Assembly: GCF_014352875.1 (NCBI RefSeq)
Contig: NZ_CP060695.1
Coordinates: 2,697,501-2,761,500 of the forward strand
Length of the DNA stretch: 64,000 bases
Origin: Polaribacter pectinis
GTDB lineage: Bacteria; Bacteroidota; Bacteroidia; Flavobacteriales; Flavobacteriaceae
Direction: 5' to 3'
In this document: piece by piece, positions 52,100-61,446 of the stretch
Layout: each line of letters begins with the position of its first letter
How positions within the stretch are numbered: the first letter of the stretch is position 1
Translations under genes and position numbers: made by a program
Notes under the pieces: model-generated
The model's input: only the letters and a program-made list of their open reading frames with translations
The model's database searches: none
What the model was told of the DNA's origin: nothing

Positions 52100-52564
52100 C
52101 TACCAAGTATTACCTTGTACTTTAATTGCAGCTTTTAAAACATCTTTCTGACTTAATTGCCCAATTAGTTTTCCGTTTTCTACCACAGGAAATCTTCTTC
52201 TGTGAGAACTAATAAACTTAAAAGCGGCATCAAAAATGTTCATGTCTTTGTCTATAGTATCTACATCTGTAACCATATATTTACCAACAGTATTATTGGT
52301 ATCTGCAGGCATATTATAGTATTTACTTTCAGAAATATGTTTAATACAGTCCGTTTCAGAAATAATACCAATAAGCTCATTTTTATCATTTACAACAGGA
52401 CCTCCAGAAATTTTATAGGTAATTAATTGATTAATTACATGGTCTAAAGAATCTTCTGCCTTAAAAGTTATTAAGGTAGTTGTCATATAATCAGATACTA
52501 ATATTTCTGATGCTGCTTTTGGTTGCGATGTGTCTCTTTTTCCTTGAAAGCTTTTAATTCCCAT
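52100..52564 (-). CDS. CBS domain pair protein
   Basis: A 154-residue protein with two CBS domains (about 25-85, VSDYMTTTLITFKAEDSLDHV, and about 92-150, VGKYMVTDVDTIDKDMNIFD). Such stand-alone pairs bind adenosine nucleotides and sense energy state or act as regulatory partners. The target is unknown. It is monocistronic on the minus strand. Confidence 0.87.
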   Translation of the reverse strand: MGIKSFQGKRDTSQPKAASEILVSDYMTTTLITFKAEDSLDHVINQLITYKISGGPVVNDKNELIGIISETDCIKHISESKYYNMPADTNNTVGKYMVTDVDTIDKDMNIFDAAFKFISSHRRRFPVVENGKLIGQLSQKDVLKAAIKVQGNTW

Positions 52565-52617
52565 AATAGTTTAGTTTTAGTCGACCTAAAATACAGATTT
52601 TTAACGCTTGTTTTACA

Positions 52618-52651
52618 TTTGTTTTCAAGTTTTTTTTATTTACTACTTTTA
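52618..52651 (+). promoter_or_regulatory. Possible promoter of the M28 peptidase gene
   Basis: TTTG at 52618-52621 and TACTTTTA at 52644-52651 (7 of 8 to TAnnTTTG), spacer 22 bases. The start codon is 18 bases downstream. Confidence 0.4.
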
Positions 52652-52669
52652 TAGAAACTTATTTATTTT

Positions 52670-54967
52670 ATGAAAGCCTTTTCTTCCCTTGTTTCTGTGT
52701 TTATAATTTTAGGTGTTATTTATTGGAGTTTTTCTGATGCTAAACCTTCTTTATCTAATGAAAAAGCAACTTTAAAAACTGAATTCTCTGTAGAAAACGC
52801 TCTTTATCACCTTAAAAATATTACAAAAGAAGCACATTATGTAGGTTCTGAAGATCATAAAAAAGTTCAGAATTATATTATTGCAGAACTACAAAAAATG
52901 GGTTTAGAAACAGAACTACAAACCCAAACTGCTATTAATAAAAAATGGTTTGCAGCAACAACTACAGAAAATATTATTGCCAAAATAAAAGGTTCTGAAA
53001 ACGGAAAAGCTTTAATGTTACTAACTCATTACGACTCTAACCCACATTCTTCTATTGGCGCAAGTGATGCTGGTTCTGGTGTAGTTACAATTTTAGAAGG
53101 AATAAGAGCTTTTTTAGCTAAAAACACAACACCAAAAAATGATATAATTATTCTAATTTCTGATGCTGAAGAACTAGGTTTATTAGGTGCTCAAGCTTTT
53201 GTTGATGCTCATAAATGGACAAAAGACATTGGTTTGGTTTTAAATTTTGAAGCTAGAGGAAGTGGTGGCCCAAGTTATATGTTAATGGAAACTAATGGTA
53301 AAAACAGCAAGCTTTTATCAGAATTTATTGCTGCAAAACCTAACTTTCCTGCAACAAACTCCTTAATGTATTCTATCTACAAAAAATTACCTAACGATAC
53401 TGATTTGACGGTTTTTAGAGAAGATGCAGATATAAACGGATTTAACTTTGCTTTTATTGGCGATCATTTCGATTATCATACAGCGCAAGATTCTTATGAG
53501 CGTTTAGACAGAGAAACACTCTTGCATCAAGCAGATTATTTTACAACATCTTTAAATTATTTTTCTAATTCAGATTTATCTAACTTAAATTCTGATGAAG
53601 ATTTTGTCTATGTTAATTTTCCGTTTTCAAAGTTATTAACCTATCCGTTTTCTTGGAGTTCTCCTCTATTAATTATTGCTATTATTCTTTTTGTAGTGTT
53701 ACTCTTCTTCGGAATTTCTTTTAATAAATTAACTGTAAAAAGTAGTTTTAAAAGCTTTATTCCTTTTCTATTTTCAATTATTTTATGTGGTGGAGTTTCT
53801 TTTGGATTATGGAAATTATTATTGGTTATTCACCCACAATACAAAGACATTTTACATGGTTTTACCTATAATGGTTACACGTATATTATTGCTTTTGTTT
53901 TCTTAAACCTTTGGATTTTATTTAAAGTATACAAATACTTTTTAAAGCAAGATAAAACTACAGATTTATTAATTGCGCCCATTTTTATTTGGCTGATAAT
54001 TAATGTTCTTATCAGTATCTATTTAAAAGGAGCTAGCTTTTTTATCATTCCTGTTTTTTCTGCATTATTCATTTTAGCAATTGCCATTTTTATGGATTTA
54101 GAAGAAAAAGCCAAACGAATTTTATTCACCATATTATCTATACCAACTATTTATATTTTTGCGCCTTTAATTAAAATGTTTCCCGTTGGTTTAGGTTTGG
54201 GTATTTTATTTGTAAGCGGAATTATTATAGCATTAGTTTTTGGTTTAATGATTTTTACTTTTTATCAAAAAAAATCTTTTTGGATGCAAAAATCAGCAGG
54301 TTTGTTAACTCTTATTTTCTTTGGAATTGCTTCTTTTAATAGTGGTTTCTCTATAGAAAATAAAAAACCGAACAGTATTGTTTATATTCAGAATTCTGAT
54401 GATAACACTGCTTATTTTGGTACTTATAATACTACTTTAGATGCTTATACAGAACAAATTTTTGATGCATCTGCAATAAAAGGAAGTATTACAAATGCAG
54501 AAACAAAAAGTAAATACAATACTCGTTTTAAATATCATAAGAAAACAGAAAATAGAGCTATTTCATCTTCAGAAATTATAACAGAAATAGATACTGTTAT
54601 TGGCAATAAACGATTTTTAGAATTGACGATAACGCCAAATAGAAAAATAAATAAGTTTGAATTTATTACAAAAACTCCTCTAAAGCTAAGGCAATTTAAA
54701 GTGAACGATGTTTTAGTTAACGATGGAAAAACGTATAGCGTAAGAAATGGTACTTTTTTAGTGTATCATTTAGGAAATCAAGACAAAGAGGTTTCGCTTT
54801 CTTTTTCTATTGATAAAGACGCTGTTTTAAATTTTATAATAAATGAAATTTCTTATGATTTATTAAGTAATACTAATTTTTCTATAAAACCTAGAACCGA
54901 TGAAATGATGCCAATGCCATTTGTAACTAATGACGCTATTATTATTTCTAAAAGCTTAAAACTCTAG
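52670..54967 (+). CDS. M28 family metallopeptidase with multi-helix membrane domain
   Basis: A 765-residue protein. After an N-terminal helix (about 5-22) comes an M28 aminopeptidase-like domain (about 40-310) with zinc ligands in LLTHYDS, GASDAGSGVV, ISDAEELGLLG (Glu-Glu base and ligand), FEARGSGGPS and GDHFDYHTAQDSYERLD. Then follow about 8-9 membrane helices (about 325-565) and a periplasmic beta domain at the end. This Fxna/ER-metallopeptidase-like layout occurs in Bacteroidetes. Substrates are unknown; a periplasmic peptide or signal peptide function is possible. Confidence 0.83.
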   Translation: MKAFSSLVSVFIILGVIYWSFSDAKPSLSNEKATLKTEFSVENALYHLKNITKEAHYVGSEDHKKVQNYIIAELQKMGLETELQTQTAINKKWFAATTTENIIAKIKGSENGKALMLLTHYDSNPHSSIGASDAGSGVVTILEGIRAFLAKNTTPKNDIIILISDAEELGLLGAQAFVDAHKWTKDIGLVLNFEARGSGGPSYMLMETNGKNSKLLSEFIAAKPNFPATNSLMYSIYKKLPNDTDLTVFREDADINGFNFAFIGDHFDYHTAQDSYERLDRETLLHQADYFTTSLNYFSNSDLSNLNSDEDFVYVNFPFSKLLTYPFSWSSPLLIIAIILFVVLLFFGISFNKLTVKSSFKSFIPFLFSIILCGGVSFGLWKLLLVIHPQYKDILHGFTYNGYTYIIAFVFLNLWILFKVYKYFLKQDKTTDLLIAPIFIWLIINVLISIYLKGASFFIIPVFSALFILAIAIFMDLEEKAKRILFTILSIPTIYIFAPLIKMFPVGLGLGILFVSGIIIALVFGLMIFTFYQKKSFWMQKSAGLLTLIFFGIASFNSGFSIENKKPNSIVYIQNSDDNTAYFGTYNTTLDAYTEQIFDASAIKGSITNAETKSKYNTRFKYHKKTENRAISSSEIITEIDTVIGNKRFLELTITPNRKINKFEFITKTPLKLRQFKVNDVLVNDGKTYSVRNGTFLVYHLGNQDKEVSLSFSIDKDAVLNFIINEISYDLLSNTNFSIKPRTDEMMPMPFVTNDAIIISKSLKL

Positions 54968-54992
54968 ATTAGCACTAAACTTTATCAAATAA

Positions 54993-55023
54993 AAAAAGCA
55001 TTCTGAAAATCAGAATGCTTTTT
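54993..55023. terminator. Bidirectional terminator between peptidase and pyk
   Basis: A 13-bp perfect stem (54993-55005 with 55011-55023) and 5-base loop, T run on both strands. It ends the peptidase transcript and, on the minus strand, the pyk operon. Confidence 0.85.
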
Positions 55024-55045
55024 AAATATATTATAAGATAGTTTT

Positions 55046-56473
55046 CTATTCTACTTCAGAAATACGTAATGTATTTACCATTCCTTTAGCTTCAACAGGC
55101 ATAGAAGTAAGGTTAATCATTAAATCTCCTTCTTCAACGTAACCTTTTTCTTTAGAAATTTTATTAATGTCTACAACAGTATCATCTGTACTTAAATTTT
55201 TATCATAATAAAAAGCTTTAACACCCCAAAGTAAATTTAGTTTTCCTAAAATTCTTTTTTCTGATGAAAATGCTAATATTTTAGATTTTGGTCTCCAAGC
55301 AGAAATTTGAAATGCTGTATAGCCACTATTTGTTAATGTAGAGATTGCTGCTGCATCAATATCATTAGCCATTAATGCTGCATGATGACAAACTGCTTTT
55401 GTAATAAATCTATTCGTTCTAATATGTGGTGCCTGATGTGGTACTTTAATTAAATCTGAATTTTCTACGCTCACTATAATCTCTCTCATTTTTTGAATCA
55501 CTCTTAAAGGGTGTTTCCCAACAGAAGTTTCTCCAGAAAGCATTACTGCATCTGCACCATCCATAATAGAGTTTGCAACGTCATTTACTTCTGCTCTTGT
55601 TGGAACAGAATTTTCGATCATTGTTTCCATCATTTGAGTTGCAATAATTACAGGAATTCTAGCTTTTTTAGCTCTTTGTACCAACATTTTTTGAATTAAT
55701 GGTACTTCTTGCATTGGTATTTCTACTCCTAAATCTCCACGTGCAACCATTAATCCGTCACAGTAAGGAATTAAAGAATCTATATTTTCTACAGCTTCTG
55801 GCTTTTCAATTTTTGCAATTACTGGAACTCTATATTCTGAATGTTCATCAATTAAATCACGTAACATTCTTAAATCTTCTGGTGTTCTTACAAAAGAAAG
55901 TGCCATCCAATCTACCTCTAATCCTAAAGCAAAAATTGCATCTTCTTTATCTTTTTTAGTTAATGCAGGTAAAGAAATTGCTGTATTTGGTAAGTTAACT
56001 CCTTTTTTAGATTTTAAATCTCCACCAACTATAGTTTTTACTACTACTTCTTTGTCTTTATCTGTAGAAACTACTTCGAATAATAGTTTACCATCATCAA
56101 CTAAAATATGTTCTCCAACTTTTACGTCTTTTGGAAAACGTCCGTAAGTCATAAATGCCTTTTCTTTAGTACCAATACATTTTTCTGTAGTAAAAGTAAA
56201 TAGATCACCGTCATTTAATACAACACCATCTTCCATTACTCCAACACGTAATTTAGGACCTTGTAAATCTGCTAAAATCGCAACGTTAAATCCGTTTTCT
56301 TGGTTAATTTCTCGAATTCTCTTTACGTTTTCCTTTACGTTATCGTAATCTGCATGAGAGAAATTAATTCTAAAAACATTTACACCTGCTCTTGCTAATT
56401 CGGTTAACTTTTCTTTAGTGTCTGTTGCAGGGCCTAATGTGGCTACTATTTTTGTTTTTTTGTATGCTTTCAT
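55046..56473 (-). CDS. pyk: Pyruvate kinase
   Basis: A 475-residue glycolytic enzyme converting PEP and ADP to pyruvate and ATP. It begins KKTKIVATLGPATDTKEKL, has the active-site signature VIAKIEKPEAVENID (catalytic Lys), the conserved VARGDLGVEIPM and the ATQMMETMI loop. A C-terminal allosteric domain follows (about 345-475). It lies two bases after the IPExxxVDY gene in the same operon. Confidence 0.95.
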   Translation of the reverse strand: MKAYKKTKIVATLGPATDTKEKLTELARAGVNVFRINFSHADYDNVKENVKRIREINQENGFNVAILADLQGPKLRVGVMEDGVVLNDGDLFTFTTEKCIGTKEKAFMTYGRFPKDVKVGEHILVDDGKLLFEVVSTDKDKEVVVKTIVGGDLKSKKGVNLPNTAISLPALTKKDKEDAIFALGLEVDWMALSFVRTPEDLRMLRDLIDEHSEYRVPVIAKIEKPEAVENIDSLIPYCDGLMVARGDLGVEIPMQEVPLIQKMLVQRAKKARIPVIIATQMMETMIENSVPTRAEVNDVANSIMDGADAVMLSGETSVGKHPLRVIQKMREIIVSVENSDLIKVPHQAPHIRTNRFITKAVCHHAALMANDIDAAAISTLTNSGYTAFQISAWRPKSKILAFSSEKRILGKLNLLWGVKAFYYDKNLSTDDTVVDINKISKEKGYVEEGDLMINLTSMPVEAKGMVNTLRISEVE

Positions 56474-56475
56474 TC

Positions 56476-56946
56476 TTAAAATATTAAAAAGTCTTTAGAC
56501 TTTAATGTGTTATAATCTATTGAATAAGATGTAATTACTTGTTCAATTTTTTTTATTTGCTCTATCGTATTTAAAACAAAACTATAATCTACTTCGCCAG
56601 AAATTTTAATAAAAAAATCTACTTTTTTCTTTTCTGGTATTAGATATGTTTTTGTTTCTGTTGTTAATGATAATTCGTTAGAATTTGTTTTATTTTCTTT
56701 TTTAAAACTGTTTGCGATTAAAAACCATTCATAGTCATAAGTGGTACTGCAAAAATTATAAATAGAAAAAGATATTTTGTTTTTTTCTTTCTCAAATTCT
56801 AAATCTTTATCTGATTTAGAAAATCGGGTTTGTAGATTTTTGTTTAATAAATAAGCTAGCTTATAATCTTCTAATGTTGTGTGAATTCCTATTAAGGAAT
56901 ATTCTTCCTCACAAAAATCATCTAACCCTAAAGCGTGAACTTGCAT
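56476..56946 (-). CDS. IPExxxVDY family protein
   Basis: A 156-residue protein with YLIPEKKKVDFFIKISGE, the signature (here IPEKKKVDF, Phe in place of Tyr) after which the family is named. It is known only from Bacteroidetes and typically lies between rnc and pyk, as here. Its function is unknown. The gene is 83 bases after rnc and two bases before pyk. Confidence 0.85.
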   Translation of the reverse strand: MQVHALGLDDFCEEEYSLIGIHTTLEDYKLAYLLNKNLQTRFSKSDKDLEFEKEKNKISFSIYNFCSTTYDYEWFLIANSFKKENKTNSNELSLTTETKTYLIPEKKKVDFFIKISGEVDYSFVLNTIEQIKKIEQVITSYSIDYNTLKSKDFLIF

Positions 56947-57029
56947 AAATTGTAAACTAATTTAAGTATGCTAAATTACAAATTGTTTGTGAGTTTAGTC
57001 GTTAAATTTAACGAAAACGTTATCGCTCT

Positions 57030-57767
57030 TTAGTTAAGAGAGATTTCATTTTGAAAAGCATAGTACACTCTTTTTGATGCCATTTCTTCTGCTTTTTTCT
57101 TTGAAGTTGCTCTACCTTTGGCTATTTGCTCTCCATCTATACTTATTTTAACACTAAAGTGTTTTATGGATTCATTTCCTGAATCTTCATAAGTATCAAA
57201 AGAATATTTTTTCTTTTGTTTTTGGCACCATTCTATAATTAAACCTTTGTAGCTTGTAATTTTTCCTTCTAGTTTTTCTATATCTACATAAGGTACAATT
57301 ACTTTTTCATGTATAAATTTCTGACAAAAATTATACCCTTTATCTAAATAAATAGCTCCAACTAAAGCTTCAAAAATATTCCCATGAATGTTGTCTCCAA
57401 CATTAGCTTGGTCTATATTACTTTTTACAAATTTAATTAAGTTTAGGTCTTTACCTAATTCGTTTAAATGTTCTCTACTTACAATTTTAGAGCGCATTTG
57501 CGTTAAGTAACCTTCTGTACCTTCTGGTACTTTTTTATATAAATAAGAGGCAATTACAGAGCCTAAAATAGAGTCTCCCAAAAACTCTAAACGTTCGTAA
57601 TTAATGGGAATACCTTTTTTATCTAACATTTGCACAGATCTATGTGTAAATGCTTTTTTGTATTTGTTAATTTTTCTTGGAGAAAAATTGAGTAGTTTTT
57701 TTAATTCGATATATAATTCTGCATCTTCAACTGAATGCGATTTAACTATTTTACGAATAAAATTCAT
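57030..57767 (-). CDS. rnc: Ribonuclease III
   Basis: A 245-residue endonuclease for double-stranded RNA (rRNA and mRNA processing). The catalytic signature NYERLEFLGDSILGSVI contains the metal-binding Glu and Asp. A second acidic site is in NIFEALVGAIYLDKG. A dsRNA-binding domain follows (about 165-240, GRATSKKKAEEMASKRV). It starts three bases after fabF on the same strand. Confidence 0.93.
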   Translation of the reverse strand: MNFIRKIVKSHSVEDAELYIELKKLLNFSPRKINKYKKAFTHRSVQMLDKKGIPINYERLEFLGDSILGSVIASYLYKKVPEGTEGYLTQMRSKIVSREHLNELGKDLNLIKFVKSNIDQANVGDNIHGNIFEALVGAIYLDKGYNFCQKFIHEKVIVPYVDIEKLEGKITSYKGLIIEWCQKQKKKYSFDTYEDSGNESIKHFSVKISIDGEQIAKGRATSKKKAEEMASKRVYYAFQNEISLN

Positions 57768-57770
57768 AGA

Positions 57771-59024
57771 CTATTCATCTAATTTCTTAAAAGCTACACA
57801 AGCATTGTGACCACCAAAACCAAAAGTATTACTCATTGCAACTTTAACATCTCTTTTTTGAGGCTTGTTTAAAGTTAAATTTAATTCAGGGTTTATATTT
57901 TCATCAACATTCTGATGATTAATTGTTGGTGGCACTATACCATGTTCCATTGCTAAAATACAAGCAATAGATTCAATAGCTCCTGCAGCACCTAACAAAT
58001 GCCCTGTCATAGATTTTGTAGAGTTAATATTAATATTTTTAGCATGATCTCCAAAAACAGCTGAAATTGCTTTTAATTCTGCAACATCTCCCAAAGGTGT
58101 AGAAGTACCATGTGTATTAATATGATCTACATCTTCTGGTTTAATTCCTGAATTTTCTAAACAGTTTTTCATTACGGCAATTACACCAATTCCTTCTGGA
58201 TGTGGCGCTGTAATGTGATAAGCATCAGAAGACATTCCGCCTCCAATAACTTCTGCATAAATTTTAGCTCCTCTTGCTTTTGCATGCTCATAACTTTCTA
58301 AAATAATAGCACCTGCACCTTCACCTAAAACAAAACCATCACGTTCTGCGTCAAAAGGTCTTGAGGCAGTTTCTGGGCTTTCATTTCTAGTAGATAATGC
58401 ATGCATAGAGCTAAAACCTCCCATACCAGCAATAGTAACTGCGGCCTCTGAACCTCCTGTAACAATAACGTCACAGTATCCTAAACGAATATAGTTTAAC
58501 GCATCTATCATTGCATTTGCAGAAGAAGCACATGCGGATACAGTTGTATAGTTAGGCCCCATAAATCCATTTTTTATAGAAATATTTCCTGGAGCAATAT
58601 CTGCAATCATTTTTGGGATAAAGAATGGATTAAATCTTGGTGTTCCATCTCCAGCAGCAAAGTTTAAAACTTCGTTCTGAAATGTTTCCAAGCCTCCAAT
58701 TCCTGCTCCCCAAATTACACCTACGCGTAATTTGTCAATTTTTTCTAAATCTAATTTAGCATCTGCAATTGCTTCATCTGAAGCTACCATAGCATACTGC
58801 GTAAATCGATCCATTTTTCTAGCTTCCTTTCTATCAATAAAATCGGTTGCTGTAAAGTTTTTTAATTCACATGCAAAACGAGTTTTGAACTTGGCAGCAT
58901 CATAATACGTTACAGGTGCTGCTCCGCTAACTCCGTTAACTAAAGCGTTCCAATATTCTTCAATATTATTCCCAATTGGCGTTAATGCGCCAAGTCCAGT
59001 GACTACAACTCGTTTTAATTGCAT
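57771..59024 (-). CDS. fabF: 3-oxoacyl-ACP synthase II (FabF)
   Basis: A 417-residue condensing enzyme of type II fatty acid synthesis, extending acyl-ACP with malonyl-ACP. The Cys-His-His triad is intact: VSACASSANAMIDAL (Cys), NTHGTSTPLGD (His) and STKSMTGHLLGAAG (His). It starts six bases after acpP, its carrier-protein substrate. Confidence 0.95.
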   Translation of the reverse strand: MQLKRVVVTGLGALTPIGNNIEEYWNALVNGVSGAAPVTYYDAAKFKTRFACELKNFTATDFIDRKEARKMDRFTQYAMVASDEAIADAKLDLEKIDKLRVGVIWGAGIGGLETFQNEVLNFAAGDGTPRFNPFFIPKMIADIAPGNISIKNGFMGPNYTTVSACASSANAMIDALNYIRLGYCDVIVTGGSEAAVTIAGMGGFSSMHALSTRNESPETASRPFDAERDGFVLGEGAGAIILESYEHAKARGAKIYAEVIGGGMSSDAYHITAPHPEGIGVIAVMKNCLENSGIKPEDVDHINTHGTSTPLGDVAELKAISAVFGDHAKNININSTKSMTGHLLGAAGAIESIACILAMEHGIVPPTINHQNVDENINPELNLTLNKPQKRDVKVAMSNTFGFGGHNACVAFKKLDE

Positions 59025-59030
59025 ATAAAT

Positions 59031-59267
59031 TTACTTTTTTGCTTCTTCAATATAGCTAACTGCTTGACCTACTGTTCCGATATTTTCAGCTTGGTCATCT
59101 GGAATTTGAATATCAAATTCTTTTTCGAATTCCATAATTAATTCAACAGTATCTAAAGAATCTGCTCCTAAATCATTTGTGAAGCTAGCTTCTGTTGTTA
59201 CTTCGTTATCGTCAACGCCTAATTTGTCTACGATAATCGCTTTTACTCTTGATGCAATGTCTGACAT
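59031..59267 (-). CDS. acpP: Acyl carrier protein
   Basis: A 78-residue acidic four-helix protein. The phosphopantetheine attachment motif is [19 protein letters not shown] with Ser37. It carries growing acyl chains to FabF. First gene of the minus-strand operon acpP-fabF-rnc-(IPExxxVDY)-pyk. Confidence 0.96.
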   Translation of the reverse strand: MSDIASRVKAIIVDKLGVDDNEVTTEASFTNDLGADSLDTVELIMEFEKEFDIQIPDDQAENIGTVGQAVSYIEEAKK

Positions 59268-59293
59268 AATTTTTATTTTTAAATTTTAAATCG

Positions 59294-59336
59294 GGGCAAA
59301 AATACAAATCTTATTAATTATAACTAATTTTTGCCC
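59294..59336. promoter_or_regulatory. Inverted repeat carrying divergent -7 boxes between acpP and purN
   Basis: A perfect 10-base inverted repeat (GGGCAAAAAT at 59294-59303 and ATTTTTGCCC at 59327-59336), with 23 bases between. The minus-strand reading of the left arm holds TATTTTTG (59297-59304), an exact TAnnTTTG box for acpP; the right arm holds AATTTTTG (59326-59333), a 7-of-8 box pointing to purN. It may be a divergent promoter with a symmetric operator. Confidence 0.5.
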
Positions 59337-59437
59337 TAAAAATGATTACTAAATGTAAAGAAAAATATTTAATCTTCACTTAAAATAATCAGTTTTGTTA
59401 ATAATTATTCTTTTTTTTGTACTCTAGATATATAGAT

Positions 59438-60010
59438 ATGAAGCGTATTGTTGTTTTTGCTTCTGGTTCTGGAACGAACGCAGAAAATATTATTAAGTTT
59501 TTTAATCACACTAAAACTGCTAAAGTTACTCAAGTGCTGTGTAACAATGAACATGCCAAAGTTTTTAACCGTTGTAAAAACCTAAAAACCAAATGTTTAC
59601 ATTTTACTAAAAATGATTTTATTACTACTGATGTTGTATTAGATATCTTAAAAAAGGAAGCCGACTTTATAATTTTAGCTGGCTTTTTATGGAAAATTCC
59701 TGAAAAAATTATTGCTGCTTTTCCAAATAAAATAATAAACATTCATCCAGCATTATTACCAAAATATGGAGGAAAAGGAATGTACGGAATGAATGTTCAT
59801 AGAGCCGTTAAAGAAAATAAAGAAGCTGAAACGGGTATAACAATTCACTTTGTAAATGCTAATTATGATGAAGGAGCCATTATTTTTCAAGCTAAAACGG
59901 CTCTTTTAGAAGAAGATACTGCAGAAACTATCGCAGAAAAAATTCATGTTTTAGAACAGCGCTATTTTCCGAGAATAATTGAAGATACAATTTTAGGAGT
60001 AAATGAGTAA
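59438..60010 (+). CDS. purN: Phosphoribosylglycinamide formyltransferase (PurN)
   Basis: The ATG at 59438 gives 190 residues beginning MKRIVVFASGSGTNAENIIK; an in-frame TTG at 59417 adds seven unlike residues. It transfers formyl from 10-formyl-tetrahydrofolate to GAR in purine synthesis. Catalytic Asn and His are in IINIHPALLPKYGGKGMYG, and the catalytic Asp in NANYDEGAIIFQ. It overlaps the next gene by 8 bases. Confidence 0.93.
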   Translation: MKRIVVFASGSGTNAENIIKFFNHTKTAKVTQVLCNNEHAKVFNRCKNLKTKCLHFTKNDFITTDVVLDILKKEADFIILAGFLWKIPEKIIAAFPNKIINIHPALLPKYGGKGMYGMNVHRAVKENKEAETGITIHFVNANYDEGAIIFQAKTALLEEDTAETIAEKIHVLEQRYFPRIIEDTILGVNE

Positions 60011-60638
60011 AAAAAAGTTTTATGTAGTTTGGAACGGACGTAAAAAAGGCGTTTTTACATCTTGGAACGTCTGTAAAAAACAAATTGATGGTTTTGAAGG
60101 TGCTCAATACAAATCTTTTGCAGATTTAGATGAAGCTGAAATTGCTTTTTCTAAAAAATATGATGATTATAAAGGTAAAAACACCAAAAAACCAACTTTA
60201 TCTACCACTGAAAAAACCAAATATGGTTCACCCAATTTAGAAAGTATTTCTGTGGATGCTGCTTGTTCTGGAAATCCTGGAAAAATGGAATATAGAGGTG
60301 TTCTTACTCATAATAAACAAGAAATTTTCAGAAAAGGACCTTACAAAAAAGGGACTAATAATATTGGCGAATTTTTAGCTTTAGTGCACGGAATAGCACT
60401 TTTAAAGAGTAAAAATAAAGGAGATTTACCTATTTATTCAGATTCTAAAATTGCCATGAGTTGGGTAAAACAAAAACGTTGTAAAACAAATATTCATTTT
60501 GATGCTTCTAATAAAGACCTTTTAGAGTTGATAAAAAGAGCCGAAAACTGGCTAAAAGAAAATACGTTTAAAAACCCAATTTTAAAATGGGAAACAAAAG
60601 CTTGGGGAGAAATTCCTGCTGATTTTGGAAGAAAATAA
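60003..60638 (+). CDS. Ribonuclease H with N-terminal viroplasmin (hybrid-binding) domain
   Basis: A 211-residue protein. The N-terminal domain (about 1-50, KFYVVWNGRKKGVFTSWNVC) is a viroplasmin-like RNA/DNA hybrid-binding domain. After a linker the RNase HI domain (about 80-208) has the first active-site Asp in SVDAACSGNPGKMEYRGVL, then Glu in NIGEFLALVHG, and Asp in IYSDSKIAMSWV. It degrades RNA in hybrids. It overlaps purN by 8 bases. Confidence 0.9.
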   Translation: MSKKKFYVVWNGRKKGVFTSWNVCKKQIDGFEGAQYKSFADLDEAEIAFSKKYDDYKGKNTKKPTLSTTEKTKYGSPNLESISVDAACSGNPGKMEYRGVLTHNKQEIFRKGPYKKGTNNIGEFLALVHGIALLKSKNKGDLPIYSDSKIAMSWVKQKRCKTNIHFDASNKDLLELIKRAENWLKENTFKNPILKWETKAWGEIPADFGRK

Positions 60639-60646
60639 TTAATAAA

Positions 60647-60674
60647 AAAAGCCTGATAAAATTATCAGGCTTTT
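60647..60674. terminator. Bidirectional terminator between RNase H gene and sdh operon
   Basis: A perfect 13-bp stem (60647-60659 with 60662-60674) with A tract left and T tract right, ending both convergent transcripts. Confidence 0.85.
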
Positions 60675-60697
60675 CGAATATATTTTAATTATTCTTC

Positions 60698-61438
60698 TTA
60701 AACTGAAGCTTTCATTAACTCTCTGTTCATTCTTGCGATGTTTTCTAAAGAAATTCCTTTTGGACATTCTACTTCACATGCACCTGTATTTGTACAGTTT
60801 CCAAAACCTTCTAAATCCATCTGTGCAACCATGTTTCTAACTCTGTCTGCAGCTTCTACTTGTCCTTGTGGTAATAAAGCATATTGAGATACTTTTGCAC
60901 CCACAAATAGCATTGCAGAACTGTTTTTACACGTTGCAACACAAGCTCCACATCCAATACAAGTTGCAGCATCCATTGCTTCATCTGCAGCGTGTTTAGA
61001 AATAGGAATTGAGTTTGCGTCTTGTGTGTTTCCAGAGGTATTTACAGAAATATAACCACCTGCATGTTGTATTCTATCAAAAGAACCTCTATCTACTACT
61101 AAATCTTTTAATACAGGAAAAGCAGCTGCTCTAAATGGTTCGATTGTTATTGTATCACCATCTTTAAACATTCTCATGTGCAATTGACAAGTGGTTACGC
61201 CTCTGTCTGGCCCATGTGCTTCTCCATTAATGTACATAGAACACATTCCGCAAATTCCTTCTCTACAATCGTGATCGAAAGCAACTGGCTCTTCACCAGA
61301 ATTTACTAACTGTTCATTTAAAACATCCATCATTTCTAAAAAAGACATATGTTCTGAAATTTCAGTCACCTTATAATCAACCATCTGACCTTTTGAACTT
61401 GCGTCCTTTTGTCTCCAAATTTTTAAAGTTAAATTCAT
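60698..61438 (-). CDS. sdhB: Succinate dehydrogenase/fumarate reductase iron-sulfur subunit
   Basis: A 246-residue protein with a ferredoxin-type [2Fe-2S] site ([19 protein letters not shown] and a downstream Cys) and a C-terminal ferredoxin domain with [11 protein letters not shown] and [14 protein letters not shown] for the 4Fe and 3Fe clusters. It passes electrons from SdhA to the membrane subunit. The gene is last in the minus-strand operon sdhC-sdhA-sdhB. Confidence 0.94.
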   Translation of the reverse strand: MNLTLKIWRQKDASSKGQMVDYKVTEISEHMSFLEMMDVLNEQLVNSGEEPVAFDHDCREGICGMCSMYINGEAHGPDRGVTTCQLHMRMFKDGDTITIEPFRAAAFPVLKDLVVDRGSFDRIQHAGGYISVNTSGNTQDANSIPISKHAADEAMDAATCIGCGACVATCKNSSAMLFVGAKVSQYALLPQGQVEAADRVRNMVAQMDLEGFGNCTNTGACEVECPKGISLENIARMNRELMKASV

Positions 61439-61446
61439 TTTGTCTT

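Noticed and set aside
55511..55959. Two plus-strand frames opposite pyruvate kinase
   Set aside because: The pyk gene is complete and conserved on the other strand; the frames show no features.
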